The notes under the pieces: generated by a model
Seen by the model: only the letters and a program-made list of their open reading frames with translations
Told to the model about the DNA's origin: nothing
Databases searched by the model: none
IMG/VR virus record: IMGVR_UViG_3300040808_000925
Span: 1 to 32,546 of that record
From: a virus
Direction: 5' to 3' (one strand)
DNA: 32,546 nucleotides
Position numbers and translations under genes: made by a program
In this document: in pieces, positions 17,183 to 24,749 of the stretch
How positions within the stretch are numbered: position 1 is the first letter of the stretch
Layout: each line of letters opens with the position of its first letter

Positions 17183-17914
17183 TTAGCCGTATTGTGGAAG
17201 GTCAACGTTACTTGCCTCGAAAAAGGCAGGCATTCTGGCTCTTTGCGTGTCCTTAAGACCGGGGGCCTTACCACGCTCATAGAGGGAATCGGATTGATTC
17301 ATCCAGAAGTCTTTGTCCAAGTACTTGTTTTCATTGGACGAAAGAGAATCCATCACCCATCCAACAGTCGCTCGGCGTAAGCGATTGAGGCTTGATGTGG
17401 ACTTGAGGCCCAGCTCGGAGCAGACCATCGAGTGTATGGCGACGTGCGTTTGCTCGTCTCTGCTGATGTCTGCGGCTGTGCTGCGGATTCCGATGTCTCC
17501 ATTGAATCGGAAGAAGGGGAGGATGACGAAGAAGACACTGCGCTCAAGGATAGCTGCTTTCAGAATGGGATGCTCTGGTGCGTCTAGCCAAGCCTTGAGG
17601 ATGTGCTTTGCTTCATCTTCATGCTTCTGGTTTGCACCATGGGCATCAATGACATAGTTCAACGCCTGGTCATGACGCTCTTCATCCAATTGATTAGAAA
17701 GAAGAGCCTCTCGTAGACCAGGGGTGTTGGGTAGTTCGCGCTCAAGTCCCTGCTGAAGGAACTCTCGCACAGGAAGTTCTAGGTGGCGGAGGCCAAGGGC
17801 GCGTTTAAGTGCGTCCTCAGCCCCTTCAACCACCCGTCCCTTTTGAACAGCCAGAGGCGTCCATTTACGCTTCCGGCTGACAACTTGATCGTAAGGCGAC
17901 AGGATTTGGCTCAT
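17183..17914 (-). CDS. nrdB: Ribonucleotide reductase beta subunit, class I-like (ferritin-like)
   Basis: A 243-residue ferritin-like protein. The metal ligands can be placed: a first acid at Glu58 or Glu60, E78xxH81 (in LDEERHDQ), Glu124 (ILERSVFF) and E154xxH157 (SRDEQTHV). In standard class Ia enzymes the radical Tyr stands four residues after the first ligand His; here that residue is Leu85. The C-terminus VDLPQYG keeps a Tyr close to the end, where beta binds alpha and relays the radical. The protein is much shorter than E. coli NrdB (376). The ATG at 17914 overlaps the alpha stop (ATGA). A published reanalysis of the cyanophage P-SSP7 enzyme moved it from class II to class I on the basis of such a neighbour gene. 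Family: likely; radical chemistry: unknown. Confidence 0.82.
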   Translation of the reverse strand: MSQILSPYDQVVSRKRKWTPLAVQKGRVVEGAEDALKRALGLRHLELPVREFLQQGLERELPNTPGLREALLSNQLDEERHDQALNYVIDAHGANQKHEDEAKHILKAWLDAPEHPILKAAILERSVFFVILPFFRFNGDIGIRSTAADISRDEQTHVAIHSMVCSELGLKSTSSLNRLRRATVGWVMDSLSSNENKYLDKDFWMNQSDSLYERGKAPGLKDTQRARMPAFFEASNVDLPQYG

Positions 17915-19332
17915 TCTCCGCAGGGGATACAAATTTCGTTTTCTGGTTTGATTTTGGGACAGCCGCAATCAGGATCAACTTCTTCTTCCTCAAAGCCAAA
18001 GAGATCACGGAAATCCTCGTCAAGAGCGGCGAGGGCGTCATCCTTGGATTGAGTATCAGGCATCACCTGAAGGGAATAGTAAAGACTTGTCTGAGGAGAA
18101 TAGATCCACTCATAGATAAAGTCTCGGTCATAAGTCACAACATCAGACCAGCTGTTAAAGCTGTATCCATGGAAGAGCAGGGTGTTCTGGAAGAGACGGA
18201 TAATACCATCAGCCACTTCCTTGTAGGCATCCCAGCCCACCTCAGAGGCGATCTCTACATCCGGCGGGTAGTCATAAGACTGGACTCCGAAAGTCCCACT
18301 ATCCCTATCGACGTGACGACTGATAGGAGGGGCCAACTCTGGGGCAGCAGTATAGCCACGCAGGTCGATGTTGTTATAAGAGCAGGAAGCCGTAGGCGCG
18401 ATAGCAAACGCCCGGTCCATGTTGTGGAGTCGAGCAATCTGTGACGCAAGCTCAATGGCTTTTGCAAGTTCAGATACAAGTCGATATGCCGGAGTGTCCT
18501 CCGGTTGATGAGCATGGAATCTGGTTAGGGCGTTTCCAAACTCTTTATAAGTTACGCCGTTCTGGCAAAGGAAGTTAGCCAGACCAAGAATCCCAAGACC
18601 AACTTGTCGGTCAGTCTCGGGGGGAAGGTATTCACCAGTTTCCCCCACACCTGTTTTGGCGTGGAGGTCAATAAGACTGGTCATCCCTTCGGTAAACGCT
18701 TCAACAAGATCCTCGCGTTTGCAAGCACCAAGGTTGACATGCTGAAGCAAACAAGTGCCACGACTGCGGAGATACACCTCAAGGCATACATTGCCGTAGA
18801 TGCGATTCCCGAGAGAGTCATGGCGGATCTTGTTAAGCCAAATGTCGCCCTTTTTGATTCCTTCAATAGTGGCGTCAATCAGCTCATCGCTGGCATACTT
18901 GAGGAAGTTTTCATCAATATCAAGACAACGCTTGACCCAAGGCAACTCAGTACGAGAAGCATTGACAAACTCAAGTGCATCGCCATGCGTATAATCGAGG
19001 TGCAACACACACGCGCCGTTCTTGTAATGGCCGCCCCTACGAATTACTTCGTTAAGAGTAGAATAGATACGGCCAAAGGATACCGGACCAGAAGCGGTCA
19101 AGCCCTTACCATTTTCATGCCCCTTGGGGCGAAGCTTAGAAAGGTGAACGGCAACGCCTGCTCCATTCCGCAGGGCGTGGCTGACATAGCGCCAGCTGGC
19201 CTCGATACCTTCCGGCCCCTCCATGCTGTCATCTACAACAAAGACAGTACAGGACACCGGCAGGCGGGAGTCTGGGTTGTCAATCCAATTTTGAACACGG
19301 CCAGTGCGTGCAATCTTTTGAGGGGTGGACAT
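17911..19332 (-). CDS. nrdA: Ribonucleotide reductase alpha (catalytic) subunit, short cyanophage type
   Basis: A 473-residue enzyme that converts ribonucleotides to deoxyribonucleotides. Active-site features are Cys28 (RLPVSC), the N-x-C-x-E motif N181-V-C-L-E185, partner Cys194 (GTCLLQHVNLG), the phosphate-binding IAPTASCS near 311-318 and a C-terminal redox tail with CGC (456-458) and CIPC (468-471). A tandem tyrosine (SLYYSLQV, 418-419) matches the class I radical relay Tyr pair, which class II enzymes lack. There is no N-terminal ATP cone, so activity control is probably lost. It is far shorter than E. coli NrdA (761). It starts one base after the MazG-like gene and is followed by the beta subunit. 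It would supply dNTPs for phage DNA. Confidence 0.92.
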   Translation of the reverse strand: MSTPQKIARTGRVQNWIDNPDSRLPVSCTVFVVDDSMEGPEGIEASWRYVSHALRNGAGVAVHLSKLRPKGHENGKGLTASGPVSFGRIYSTLNEVIRRGGHYKNGACVLHLDYTHGDALEFVNASRTELPWVKRCLDIDENFLKYASDELIDATIEGIKKGDIWLNKIRHDSLGNRIYGNVCLEVYLRSRGTCLLQHVNLGACKREDLVEAFTEGMTSLIDLHAKTGVGETGEYLPPETDRQVGLGILGLANFLCQNGVTYKEFGNALTRFHAHQPEDTPAYRLVSELAKAIELASQIARLHNMDRAFAIAPTASCSYNNIDLRGYTAAPELAPPISRHVDRDSGTFGVQSYDYPPDVEIASEVGWDAYKEVADGIIRLFQNTLLFHGYSFNSWSDVVTYDRDFIYEWIYSPQTSLYYSLQVMPDTQSKDDALAALDEDFRDLFGFEEEEVDPDCGCPKIKPENEICIPCGE

Positions 19333-19333
19333 T

Positions 19334-19717
19334 TCAGATGAGGTCGTCGAGAACAGGAGGTTGATAGTTTGGTCCCTTCAATACTTTTCCATCGTCACGG
19401 CGAAGGGGTTTACCGTTGACAAGTTTGCTCATGTTGGATTCAAACACTCGCGTCATTGCGGTGTCTAAGTCCCAGCCGCGAGCAGCGGCAAATTGATAGC
19501 AAACAAAAACAAGATCAGCTAACTCTTTGAGCTGGTTGACTTTGTTTTCTTCGTGTTCGTTGAGTGGACTAAACTCAAGTTCAAAAGCTTCGTGAAACTC
19601 ATTCCACTCTTCTTGAATAAGAGCGTGTTGAAGCTCATGAACTGTTTCGTCTGTGGTGTTGATCGGTTGTTCCATTGCCAACCGAAATTTGATGGCTTGC
19701 TGGAGCAGCGGTTCCAT
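19334..19717 (-). CDS. MazG-like nucleotide pyrophosphohydrolase
   Basis: A 127-residue all-helical protein with the MazG-type metal motif: E37xxE40 (EEWNE) followed by E65xxD68 (KELADL). After these comes SNMSKLVNGKP and then DGKVLKGPNYQPP, a C-terminal pattern common in phage MazG-like proteins. The family cleaves NTPs or dNTPs to monophosphates and PPi; cyanophage members have been proposed to alter host nucleotide pools or alarmone levels. It starts at the base after the DUF3310 stop and precedes ribonucleotide reductase by one base, so it is part of a nucleotide-metabolism operon. The substrate is unknown. Confidence 0.85.
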   Translation of the reverse strand: MEPLLQQAIKFRLAMEQPINTTDETVHELQHALIQEEWNEFHEAFELEFSPLNEHEENKVNQLKELADLVFVCYQFAAARGWDLDTAMTRVFESNMSKLVNGKPLRRDDGKVLKGPNYQPPVLDDLI

Positions 19718-19945
19718 TTAGGTGTTGCGGTTTTCTTGGAGTTGTTTGATCTTACGTTCAACGTAAGCCTTGACCTTCAACCAATCATCCATTTCGGATT
19801 CATAGTTTTTAAAACCAGCACGGCAGACGTACTTTACCACGTTCCCTGCCAGGTAGTCAAGCTCTTGATCAACGATAAAATCCCAGACTTCAATCGTCCC
19901 CCTCTTGTAATGAGTCGGACTGTACTTTGCTGTCGAAGAAGTCAC
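19718..19945 (-). CDS. DUF3310-family protein (domain of the T7 gp1.7 nucleotide kinase)
   Basis: The C-terminal part of this frame carries the DUF3310 pattern: SPTHYKRGTIEVWDFI, then YLAGNVVKYVCRAGFK and a D-D-W-L-K-V-K-A-Y helix. In T7 gp1.7 this domain belongs to a small nucleotide kinase. The frame is open to an ATG at 20140 (140 residues), but the first 65 residues are Ser-rich with no family likeness and overlap another coding frame. A GTG at 19945 starts just before the domain (75 residues), so I prefer it. The stop is directly before the MazG-like start, placing it in the nucleotide operon. Family: likely; start: uncertain. Confidence 0.72.
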   Translation of the reverse strand: MTSSTAKYSPTHYKRGTIEVWDFIVDQELDYLAGNVVKYVCRAGFKNYESEMDDWLKVKAYVERKIKQLQENRNT

Positions 19946-20195
19946 GATAGGCAGGGTTGCGTCTAATTGAAAGGAGTTGGAGTTCCGTAAGTATTCTTCC
20001 CAGAAGTCCTGGTCGAAAGGCGAGTCGGTCGATTCGGAGTCGGACTCCAAGAATTGTTTGACGGATTCGTAACTGGATCCAGGTTGGGATACCGGACAGA
20101 ACGAGGTAGAAAGCGTGGAAGACATTCGGGTCAATGACATAGATCGTTAATGCAATAAGACCTATGTCGAGTCCGATGATGATGGAGGGGTCCAT
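19890..20195 (-). CDS. Putative small membrane-anchored protein, 101 residues
   Basis: It starts with an ATG at 20195 inside the end of the exonuclease gene. The first ~38 residues are strongly apolar (IIIGLDIGLIALTIYVI, then FHAFYLVLSGIPTWI) and could form one or two membrane segments. The rest is basic and helical (RIRQTILGVRLRIDRLAF), ending with an acidic tail (QEGDD). The frame overlaps the long version of the next gene by 250 bases; with the GTG start I chose there, the overlap is only 56 bases. No family recognised. Its composition is protein-like, which is why I keep it. Confidence 0.55.
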   Translation of the reverse strand: MDPSIIIGLDIGLIALTIYVIDPNVFHAFYLVLSGIPTWIQLRIRQTILGVRLRIDRLAFRPGLLGRILTELQLLSIRRNPAYRDFFDSKVQSDSLQEGDD

Positions 20196-21013
20196 AGGAT
20201 TGGCTCCTTAGTGGTTGAGTTGTACTCACCAGGCCGGAGAATCCGGGCGAGACGAGCATTACGGATGGCGTCATCAAGGGAAAGACCTGCCTTTTCGTAG
20301 GAGGTCACCACAGCCTGCCATGGGTCTTCTGCCTTGGCAAGTATCTTTTCGGCACCCTTTGCGCCAATACCGGGTACGCCCTTATAGCCGTCAACTGGAT
20401 CACCCGTAAGGCATTGTCGCCAGAACCAGTAGTCAGCTTCTTCAGGTGTTGTAAAGACCAGCTCATCCCCATTGAAGAGATGACAGCTGATCTGTTTCAT
20501 GTCCTTGTCAGGAGAAACAAGAATAAAATCGCTAGGATCGAGATGACATTCCAGACCCAAAGCGTCGTCTGCTTCGAGGTTTTCATAACGGATGGTCTTG
20601 TAGTTGGCTTTACACCACTCAAGTAACCGTTTGTAACCTACCGGTTTCCGCTTGGTGCGTTTGCCCTTGTATTCAGAGTCAATAGTCTTGCGGAAATTTT
20701 TGCTGTCAGAAAAGAACAGCAACACACGGTCGGTTTCAAAGCGACGTTGTAAGCGATCAATCTCTTGGGTGAATGCTTTGATAACTTCTTTAAAGTTACT
20801 AGCAATAGTGATTAGATCATCACCCCAATCAAGTTCGATCTCATTGACCTGACAAGTGCGGTAAGCATAGAAGTCAGCATCAATGCGGAGCTCTGGTTCA
20901 ATGACAATCGGCCCAGGTTTCTCCGTCCTTTGCTTCCCCTGCGAGGGGGACTTTGAGGTCGTAGTATTCGCCCGCTTGGACGATTGACCATTCGAGCGCG
21001 AACTTGGCGTCAT
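20162..21013 (-). CDS. 5'-3' exonuclease, T7 gp6-like (FEN/PIN family)
   Basis: Motifs of the 5'-nuclease family are present in order: DADFYAYR (Asp45, Asp47), the helical arch region SKNFRKTIDSEYKGKRTKRKP (104-124), ENLEADDALGL (Glu147, Asp149, Asp150), SPDKDMKQI (Asp169, Asp171) and TGDPVDGYKGVPGIGAKGA (Asp205, Asp208, then a helix-hairpin-helix). T7 gp6 removes RNA primers and degrades host DNA. The longest frame starts at an ATG (21013) 116 bases inside the polymerase gene; its first ~38 residues are Ser/Lys-rich and unlike the family, so the true start may lie close to the polymerase stop at 20898 and use a non-ATG codon. The enzyme call is firm, the start is not. Confidence 0.9.
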   Translation of the reverse strand: MTPSSRSNGQSSKRANTTTSKSPSQGKQRTEKPGPIVIEPELRIDADFYAYRTCQVNEIELDWGDDLITIASNFKEVIKAFTQEIDRLQRRFETDRVLLFFSDSKNFRKTIDSEYKGKRTKRKPVGYKRLLEWCKANYKTIRYENLEADDALGLECHLDPSDFILVSPDKDMKQISCHLFNGDELVFTTPEEADYWFWRQCLTGDPVDGYKGVPGIGAKGAEKILAKAEDPWQAVVTSYEKAGLSLDDAIRNARLARILRPGEYNSTTKEPILWTPPSSSDST

Positions 21014-22709
21014 TGACTAAGTGTGGTTGAACAGCGAGTTGAATTTCGTCATGGATCCATCCGAGCCATTGGTAATCAATGTCCCAGTGGAGTTTCTGAC
21101 TTTGGAACCAATCAAAAAGAATTACGTTCCAACGTTTGCACACAATTGCCCCAGCACTCTGTAAGAGATAGTTGAGGGCAGCATGTTTTTTCCCTTGTAG
21201 CTTGATTGGTCGGCCATCCAAGCCAACAAGAACGTCAGCGCGAGCAGACTCATCAACAGACTTGAGAAGACCATCAAGGCCGGGGATGGCCTTAAGGAAC
21301 TTAGCCCTAATCTCTTTGCCAAGTGCTTTAGCTTCCGTTTCATTGAGGGACTTATCGAGGGAAGTTCCGATCTTGCGATCAGATGCGCCGTAGATAAACG
21401 CATAGGTCAGGGTTTTTACTTCTTTACGAGTACAGCCAACTCGATCTGCATTCTGTTGGTGAATGTCTCCGTTGACTACAACGTCAGCGAACGCACCACC
21501 ATCAAACTCAGCGAGATAATGACCAAGCATCCGCAACTCCAAGCCGGAAGCATCGGCAGCAGCCTGACGCATATTGCGACCAGGACCAAATAGTTCACGA
21601 CAACGAGGGTCTGAACTCGTCTGGCCAAGATTTGGTCGGGAATGCGCGTTGCGACCGGTGTTGGTTGCAAGCTGGCAAGTATGGTGGATCCTTCCTTGGT
21701 TTGTGACCATTTTGAGCCAGGCGTTGGCTCCGTCACTGAGTTGTCCGAGGGCTTTTTGAAGCTCAAGGATGCGAGCAAAAGTTGTTGCCTCTTCGGTATC
21801 AATTGATTGGAGGACTCCTTCGTCAATCTTCGGTGCTCCGGTATCTGTAAATTGCTCAGGCTTCCAATCTCTCCAAGTAGCAAACGCAAAGGCAATGTGT
21901 TGGCGGCTTGTGGGATTGAACTCCTTAAGCTTGGTAAAGGAAGCGCCCTCAAAGTAACCCTTTGTTTTGTTGTTCCGCTTCGGGGTCATAATGCCACCGT
22001 TAACATAGGGGAAGGTTTCCCTCATGTGATCGGCAAGCTTGTCCATCTCTGTTCTGAGAGCGGATTCAAGCTTCTGAGCTTTGTCAACGTTAAAGGGCCA
22101 GCCAGAGGTCTCCTGCTTAGCCATGATGTGGGCTAAGTCATGTTCCAGTTTGATGGCATCATTAAAAAGAACAAGACGGTTCTTGCCTTCTTTATTTTTT
22201 TTGTTGACGAACATATCCTTGAACAGGGATTCACAAACGTGAACGTCCTGCTCGCAGTAGTCCTCCATCTCTTGGGACCAATCAGACCAGTCGGTAGTTT
22301 TACCAAACTCGCCCTTGTAATCACCGATCCGGTAACCCCATGCCTCAAGGCTGTGGCGACCATAGGCTTTCATTGGCATCCCAATGGGACGCTTTCGGTA
22401 ATCAATAGCAAGGATGTCAGGAAAGAACATCCGGCTAAGAATCAACGTGTCGTAGAGCCGTGCTTCTGGTTCAAAGAACGGATAAATGCTTTGGATGACT
22501 GGTACATCAAAGCCGACGATGTTGTGCCCGATGAGAAGTTTTGCCTCAGCAAGCATGTTGACACCAGTAGTCACAGACTCGTGAGTGCCGCTGTCGTTAT
22601 ACCGAAGCACTTCTCCGGTATCAATGTTTTTGGTGACGATGCAGTGGATACAGCTTAAACCTTGTCTTGGTAAGCCATTCGTCTCAATGTCGAAGACTAA
22701 CCTAGTCAT
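20898..22709 (-). CDS. DNA polymerase, family A, T7 gp5-like
   Basis: A 603-residue replicative polymerase (T7 gp5: 704). The proofreading domain keeps FDIET (Asp7, Glu9), GFDVP (Asp68) and CEQDV (Asp155). The polymerase domain keeps ADASGLELR (Asp386), helix O with Arg428, Lys432 and Tyr436 in KTLTYAFIYGA, and IHDEIQ (His553, Asp554). Tyr at 436 corresponds to T7 Tyr526. The region between RETF and FNPTSR, which in T7 holds the 76-residue thioredoxin-binding insertion, is only about 30 residues here, though a basic PKRNNKTK patch remains. The ATG at 22709 overlaps the upstream zinc-protein stop (ATGA). Confidence 0.96.
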   Translation of the reverse strand: MTRLVFDIETNGLPRQGLSCIHCIVTKNIDTGEVLRYNDSGTHESVTTGVNMLAEAKLLIGHNIVGFDVPVIQSIYPFFEPEARLYDTLILSRMFFPDILAIDYRKRPIGMPMKAYGRHSLEAWGYRIGDYKGEFGKTTDWSDWSQEMEDYCEQDVHVCESLFKDMFVNKKNKEGKNRLVLFNDAIKLEHDLAHIMAKQETSGWPFNVDKAQKLESALRTEMDKLADHMRETFPYVNGGIMTPKRNNKTKGYFEGASFTKLKEFNPTSRQHIAFAFATWRDWKPEQFTDTGAPKIDEGVLQSIDTEEATTFARILELQKALGQLSDGANAWLKMVTNQGRIHHTCQLATNTGRNAHSRPNLGQTSSDPRCRELFGPGRNMRQAAADASGLELRMLGHYLAEFDGGAFADVVVNGDIHQQNADRVGCTRKEVKTLTYAFIYGASDRKIGTSLDKSLNETEAKALGKEIRAKFLKAIPGLDGLLKSVDESARADVLVGLDGRPIKLQGKKHAALNYLLQSAGAIVCKRWNVILFDWFQSQKLHWDIDYQWLGWIHDEIQLAVQPHLVNDAKFALEWSIVQAGEYYDLKVPLAGEAKDGETWADCH

Positions 22710-22864
22710 AGACCCCAATACCCAGGTTCTTCGATTTCCAACGAACGTTGGGTAATTGGATCCGGTTTACCACACTCAATGCAGAAGTAGCCAGGCGGTT
22801 CCATTTCAGAATAGAAGTAGGAACTAGAGCCGCAGGTACAAACAGCATGGCTAGAAATCTCCAT
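22706..22864 (-). CDS. Small zinc-ribbon protein between primase-helicase and DNA polymerase
   Basis: A 52-residue protein with paired cysteines in the order C-T-C-G, about 20 residues, then C-I-E-C-G, a zinc-ribbon arrangement. The start at ATG 22864 (MEISSHAVCTCG) overlaps the primase-helicase end by 14 bases; an upstream ATG at 22897 would add 11 residues. It ends in an ATGA overlap with DNA polymerase, so both are probably translated together. The family is not known to me by function; a replisome accessory or nucleic-acid-binding role is inferred from context. Confidence 0.7.
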   Translation of the reverse strand: MEISSHAVCTCGSSSYFYSEMEPPGYFCIECGKPDPITQRSLEIEEPGYWGL

Positions 22865-24485
22865 ATTCTGAGGAAGATTTGGAGGATGAGTCATCATTAA
22901 AATCAGAAGTAAGATCTTCGATCATGCGACCGGTTTCGGAGTTGTAGCAGATGGTCCCAGCCTTACCTGTTTGACCATTGAAGCGGTTTTTCAACACCCG
23001 AATAGCAGCGTTGTTTTGTCCAGACGAAAGGTTTCGTTCTAGAGCAATCACCATGTCACTAAGTTGAACAATGCTGTGGCTACCACGGAGTTGTCCGAGG
23101 CTTACCTGTTGTCCATCCTCATGACCTTTGTCTCCTTGGGGACGCTTGAGGTGGCTGATAAGAATCATGCCAACGCCTGTTTCTTCAACAAAGGAACGAA
23201 GCTTTGTCATCGTGACATCAATGAGTTTCCTCTCGTCATGCGACTCATTCCCAGACATGAGAATGGAGAGGTGATCAAGGACAATCCATTTGACTTCCTT
23301 TGCCTGTGCCATGAACCGGCAATCACTAAGTATGGCTTCAGGATCGACTGACCCGAACCCATCACGAAGAAATACCTGTCCAGTGCCAAGCGACGAATCA
23401 AACGCTGTTTTAAGGTCAGTCTCTGGGAGTTCATTGTTGAGGTGAAGGGGTTTGTTGGCCTTGACGGACATCAAACGAAGAGCAGTCCTTTGGAGGCTCT
23501 CCTCAAGCGCAATGTAGCCAACCTTTTGAGATTGGTCAACCAGCGATTGAGCAACTTCTCCACAAAAAGTACTTTTCCCCACGCCGGAACCGGCAGTCAC
23601 CGTAACAAGTTCACCAAGACGGAGCCCGCTGGTGATGCTATCAAGGCAAGAAAAAGGCCAGTCAGAATCGCGGCCATGAAGCGGCTTGATTGCGAGATCA
23701 AAGAGATCACGCCCGTCGATGACTGTCTTTGGTGAGTAGGGTTTCTTTTGCCAAAAAGCTTGGCGGATAGCTTCAGGATCTTTAGCGACGATTGCTTCGT
23801 TGGCATCCTTGTAAGAAGAAAGAGATGCGATGAAGACCTTATCGTGTCTGAAGAGTTGAGCGCACTCCTGAGATGCTTTCTGGCCTGCTTCGTCAGAGTC
23901 GAACAGAAGGACGATCTCATCGAAGCGATCAATGAACTTGTACTGGTGCTGGAGAGACTTCTTAGCAGCATTGGCTCCGTTGTCAAGACTTACTACTGGC
24001 CAGTTAGGACGGGCTTGCCAGACGCTCAAAGCATCAATCTCACCCTCGGTAATAACAATGGTTTTGTTATTGCCCTTGGCACCTCCGAAGAGCTGCTGTC
24101 CAAACAACTGGTGGTCATCGTTCTTGCCTTGCCACCGGAAGTCCTTATCAGGAGTCCTGGCTTTAAAAGCAATCAGTTGACCTTGGGAGTTGTAGTAGGG
24201 AAACCTTAGGCTCCGTGATTCAGCGTCATATCTGACGTTGAACTTTTTGCAGGTTTCTTCAAGAATACCCCTGGAGCGTAAAGGAACAATGTCCCCGGAG
24301 AAGTCCATTCGGAATTGCGGCTTGTGAAAAGGAACAGTTTCGCCATCACCATGCTCATAGTGACCGCAAGAAAAGCAGTGCCCATGACCGTCAGAATAAC
24401 GACCAAGGGCATCACTGCTGCCACAGGAAGGGCAGGGCTCATGCCTTACGAACTCGCTTTCTGAGAGACTCTCGGATAAGCTCAT
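22851..24485 (-). CDS. Primase-helicase, T7 gp4-like
   Basis: A 544-residue bifunctional replication protein (T7 gp4: 566). The zinc-binding domain has four cysteines (C18, C21, C37, C40 in CPSCGSS and HCFSCG). The primase TOPRIM core has EGEIDAL (Glu147) and DSDEAG (Asp196, Asp198). The helicase part has Walker A GSGVGKST (299-306 region), Walker B IVLDH (Asp404), the His-containing ISHLKRP loop and KNRFNGQTG near 500. The C-terminus is acidic and ends in G-D-F, like the T7 tail that docks on the polymerase. The ATG at 24485 gives the family N-terminus; a GTG four codons upstream is possible. It overlaps the preceding small gene by 47 bases. Confidence 0.95.
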   Translation of the reverse strand: MSLSESLSESEFVRHEPCPSCGSSDALGRYSDGHGHCFSCGHYEHGDGETVPFHKPQFRMDFSGDIVPLRSRGILEETCKKFNVRYDAESRSLRFPYYNSQGQLIAFKARTPDKDFRWQGKNDDHQLFGQQLFGGAKGNNKTIVITEGEIDALSVWQARPNWPVVSLDNGANAAKKSLQHQYKFIDRFDEIVLLFDSDEAGQKASQECAQLFRHDKVFIASLSSYKDANEAIVAKDPEAIRQAFWQKKPYSPKTVIDGRDLFDLAIKPLHGRDSDWPFSCLDSITSGLRLGELVTVTAGSGVGKSTFCGEVAQSLVDQSQKVGYIALEESLQRTALRLMSVKANKPLHLNNELPETDLKTAFDSSLGTGQVFLRDGFGSVDPEAILSDCRFMAQAKEVKWIVLDHLSILMSGNESHDERKLIDVTMTKLRSFVEETGVGMILISHLKRPQGDKGHEDGQQVSLGQLRGSHSIVQLSDMVIALERNLSSGQNNAAIRVLKNRFNGQTGKAGTICYNSETGRMIEDLTSDFNDDSSSKSSSEYGDF

Positions 24486-24645
24486 AAGCGTCAGCACAAT
24501 TGTGGTGGTAGTTGATCCAACTATCTAGTTCCTCAACAAAAGCATCAGCTACTTCTTGAGGATCATACTGCTCGGAACATTCAGCAAGAGTGTCTCCGAA
24601 GAGAGCCTTCAAGCGTTCCTTACAACCAAAAGGAGGATGGATCAT
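24439..24645 (-). CDS. Hypothetical protein, 68 residues, upstream of primase-helicase
   Basis: Its start at 24645 forms an ATGA overlap with the stop of the 35-residue basic gene, and its 3' end overlaps primase-helicase by 47 bases. It is predicted helical, with an acidic middle (DPQEVADAFVEELDSW) and a basic C-terminus (RESLRKRVRKA). It has two Cys and two adjacent His but no clear metal motif. No family recognised. The tight coupling on both sides supports expression with the replication genes. Confidence 0.65.
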   Translation of the reverse strand: MIHPPFGCKERLKALFGDTLAECSEQYDPQEVADAFVEELDSWINYHHNCADAYELIRESLRKRVRKA

Positions 24646-24749
24646 CGGCGGCCTTGACCTCGGTAGGGTTTGACGCCCTTGGGAGGACGACGGCTTTTCT
24701 TTTTCTTGCTGATGAATGTTTTACCAGCAAGTGCTTTGGAGATTTTCAT
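24642..24749 (-). CDS. Small basic protein, 35 residues
   Basis: A short frame found by direct translation. It begins in an ATGA overlap with the endonuclease stop and ends in another ATGA overlap with the next gene, so it exactly fills the gap. The product starts MKISKALAGKTF and then becomes strongly basic (K-K-K-K-S-R-R, then K-P-Y-R-G-Q-G-R-R); 14 of 35 residues are Lys or Arg and none are acidic. That composition suggests nucleic-acid binding. No family recognised. The precise coupling makes a real gene likely despite its size. Confidence 0.68.
   Translation of the reverse strand: MKISKALAGKTFISKKKKSRRPPKGVKPYRGQGRR

Noticed and set aside
17183-19332. Class II (B12-dependent) reductase as a single-gene enzyme
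   Set aside because: The tandem Tyr in alpha and a ferritin-like neighbour with two ExxH motifs point to class I.
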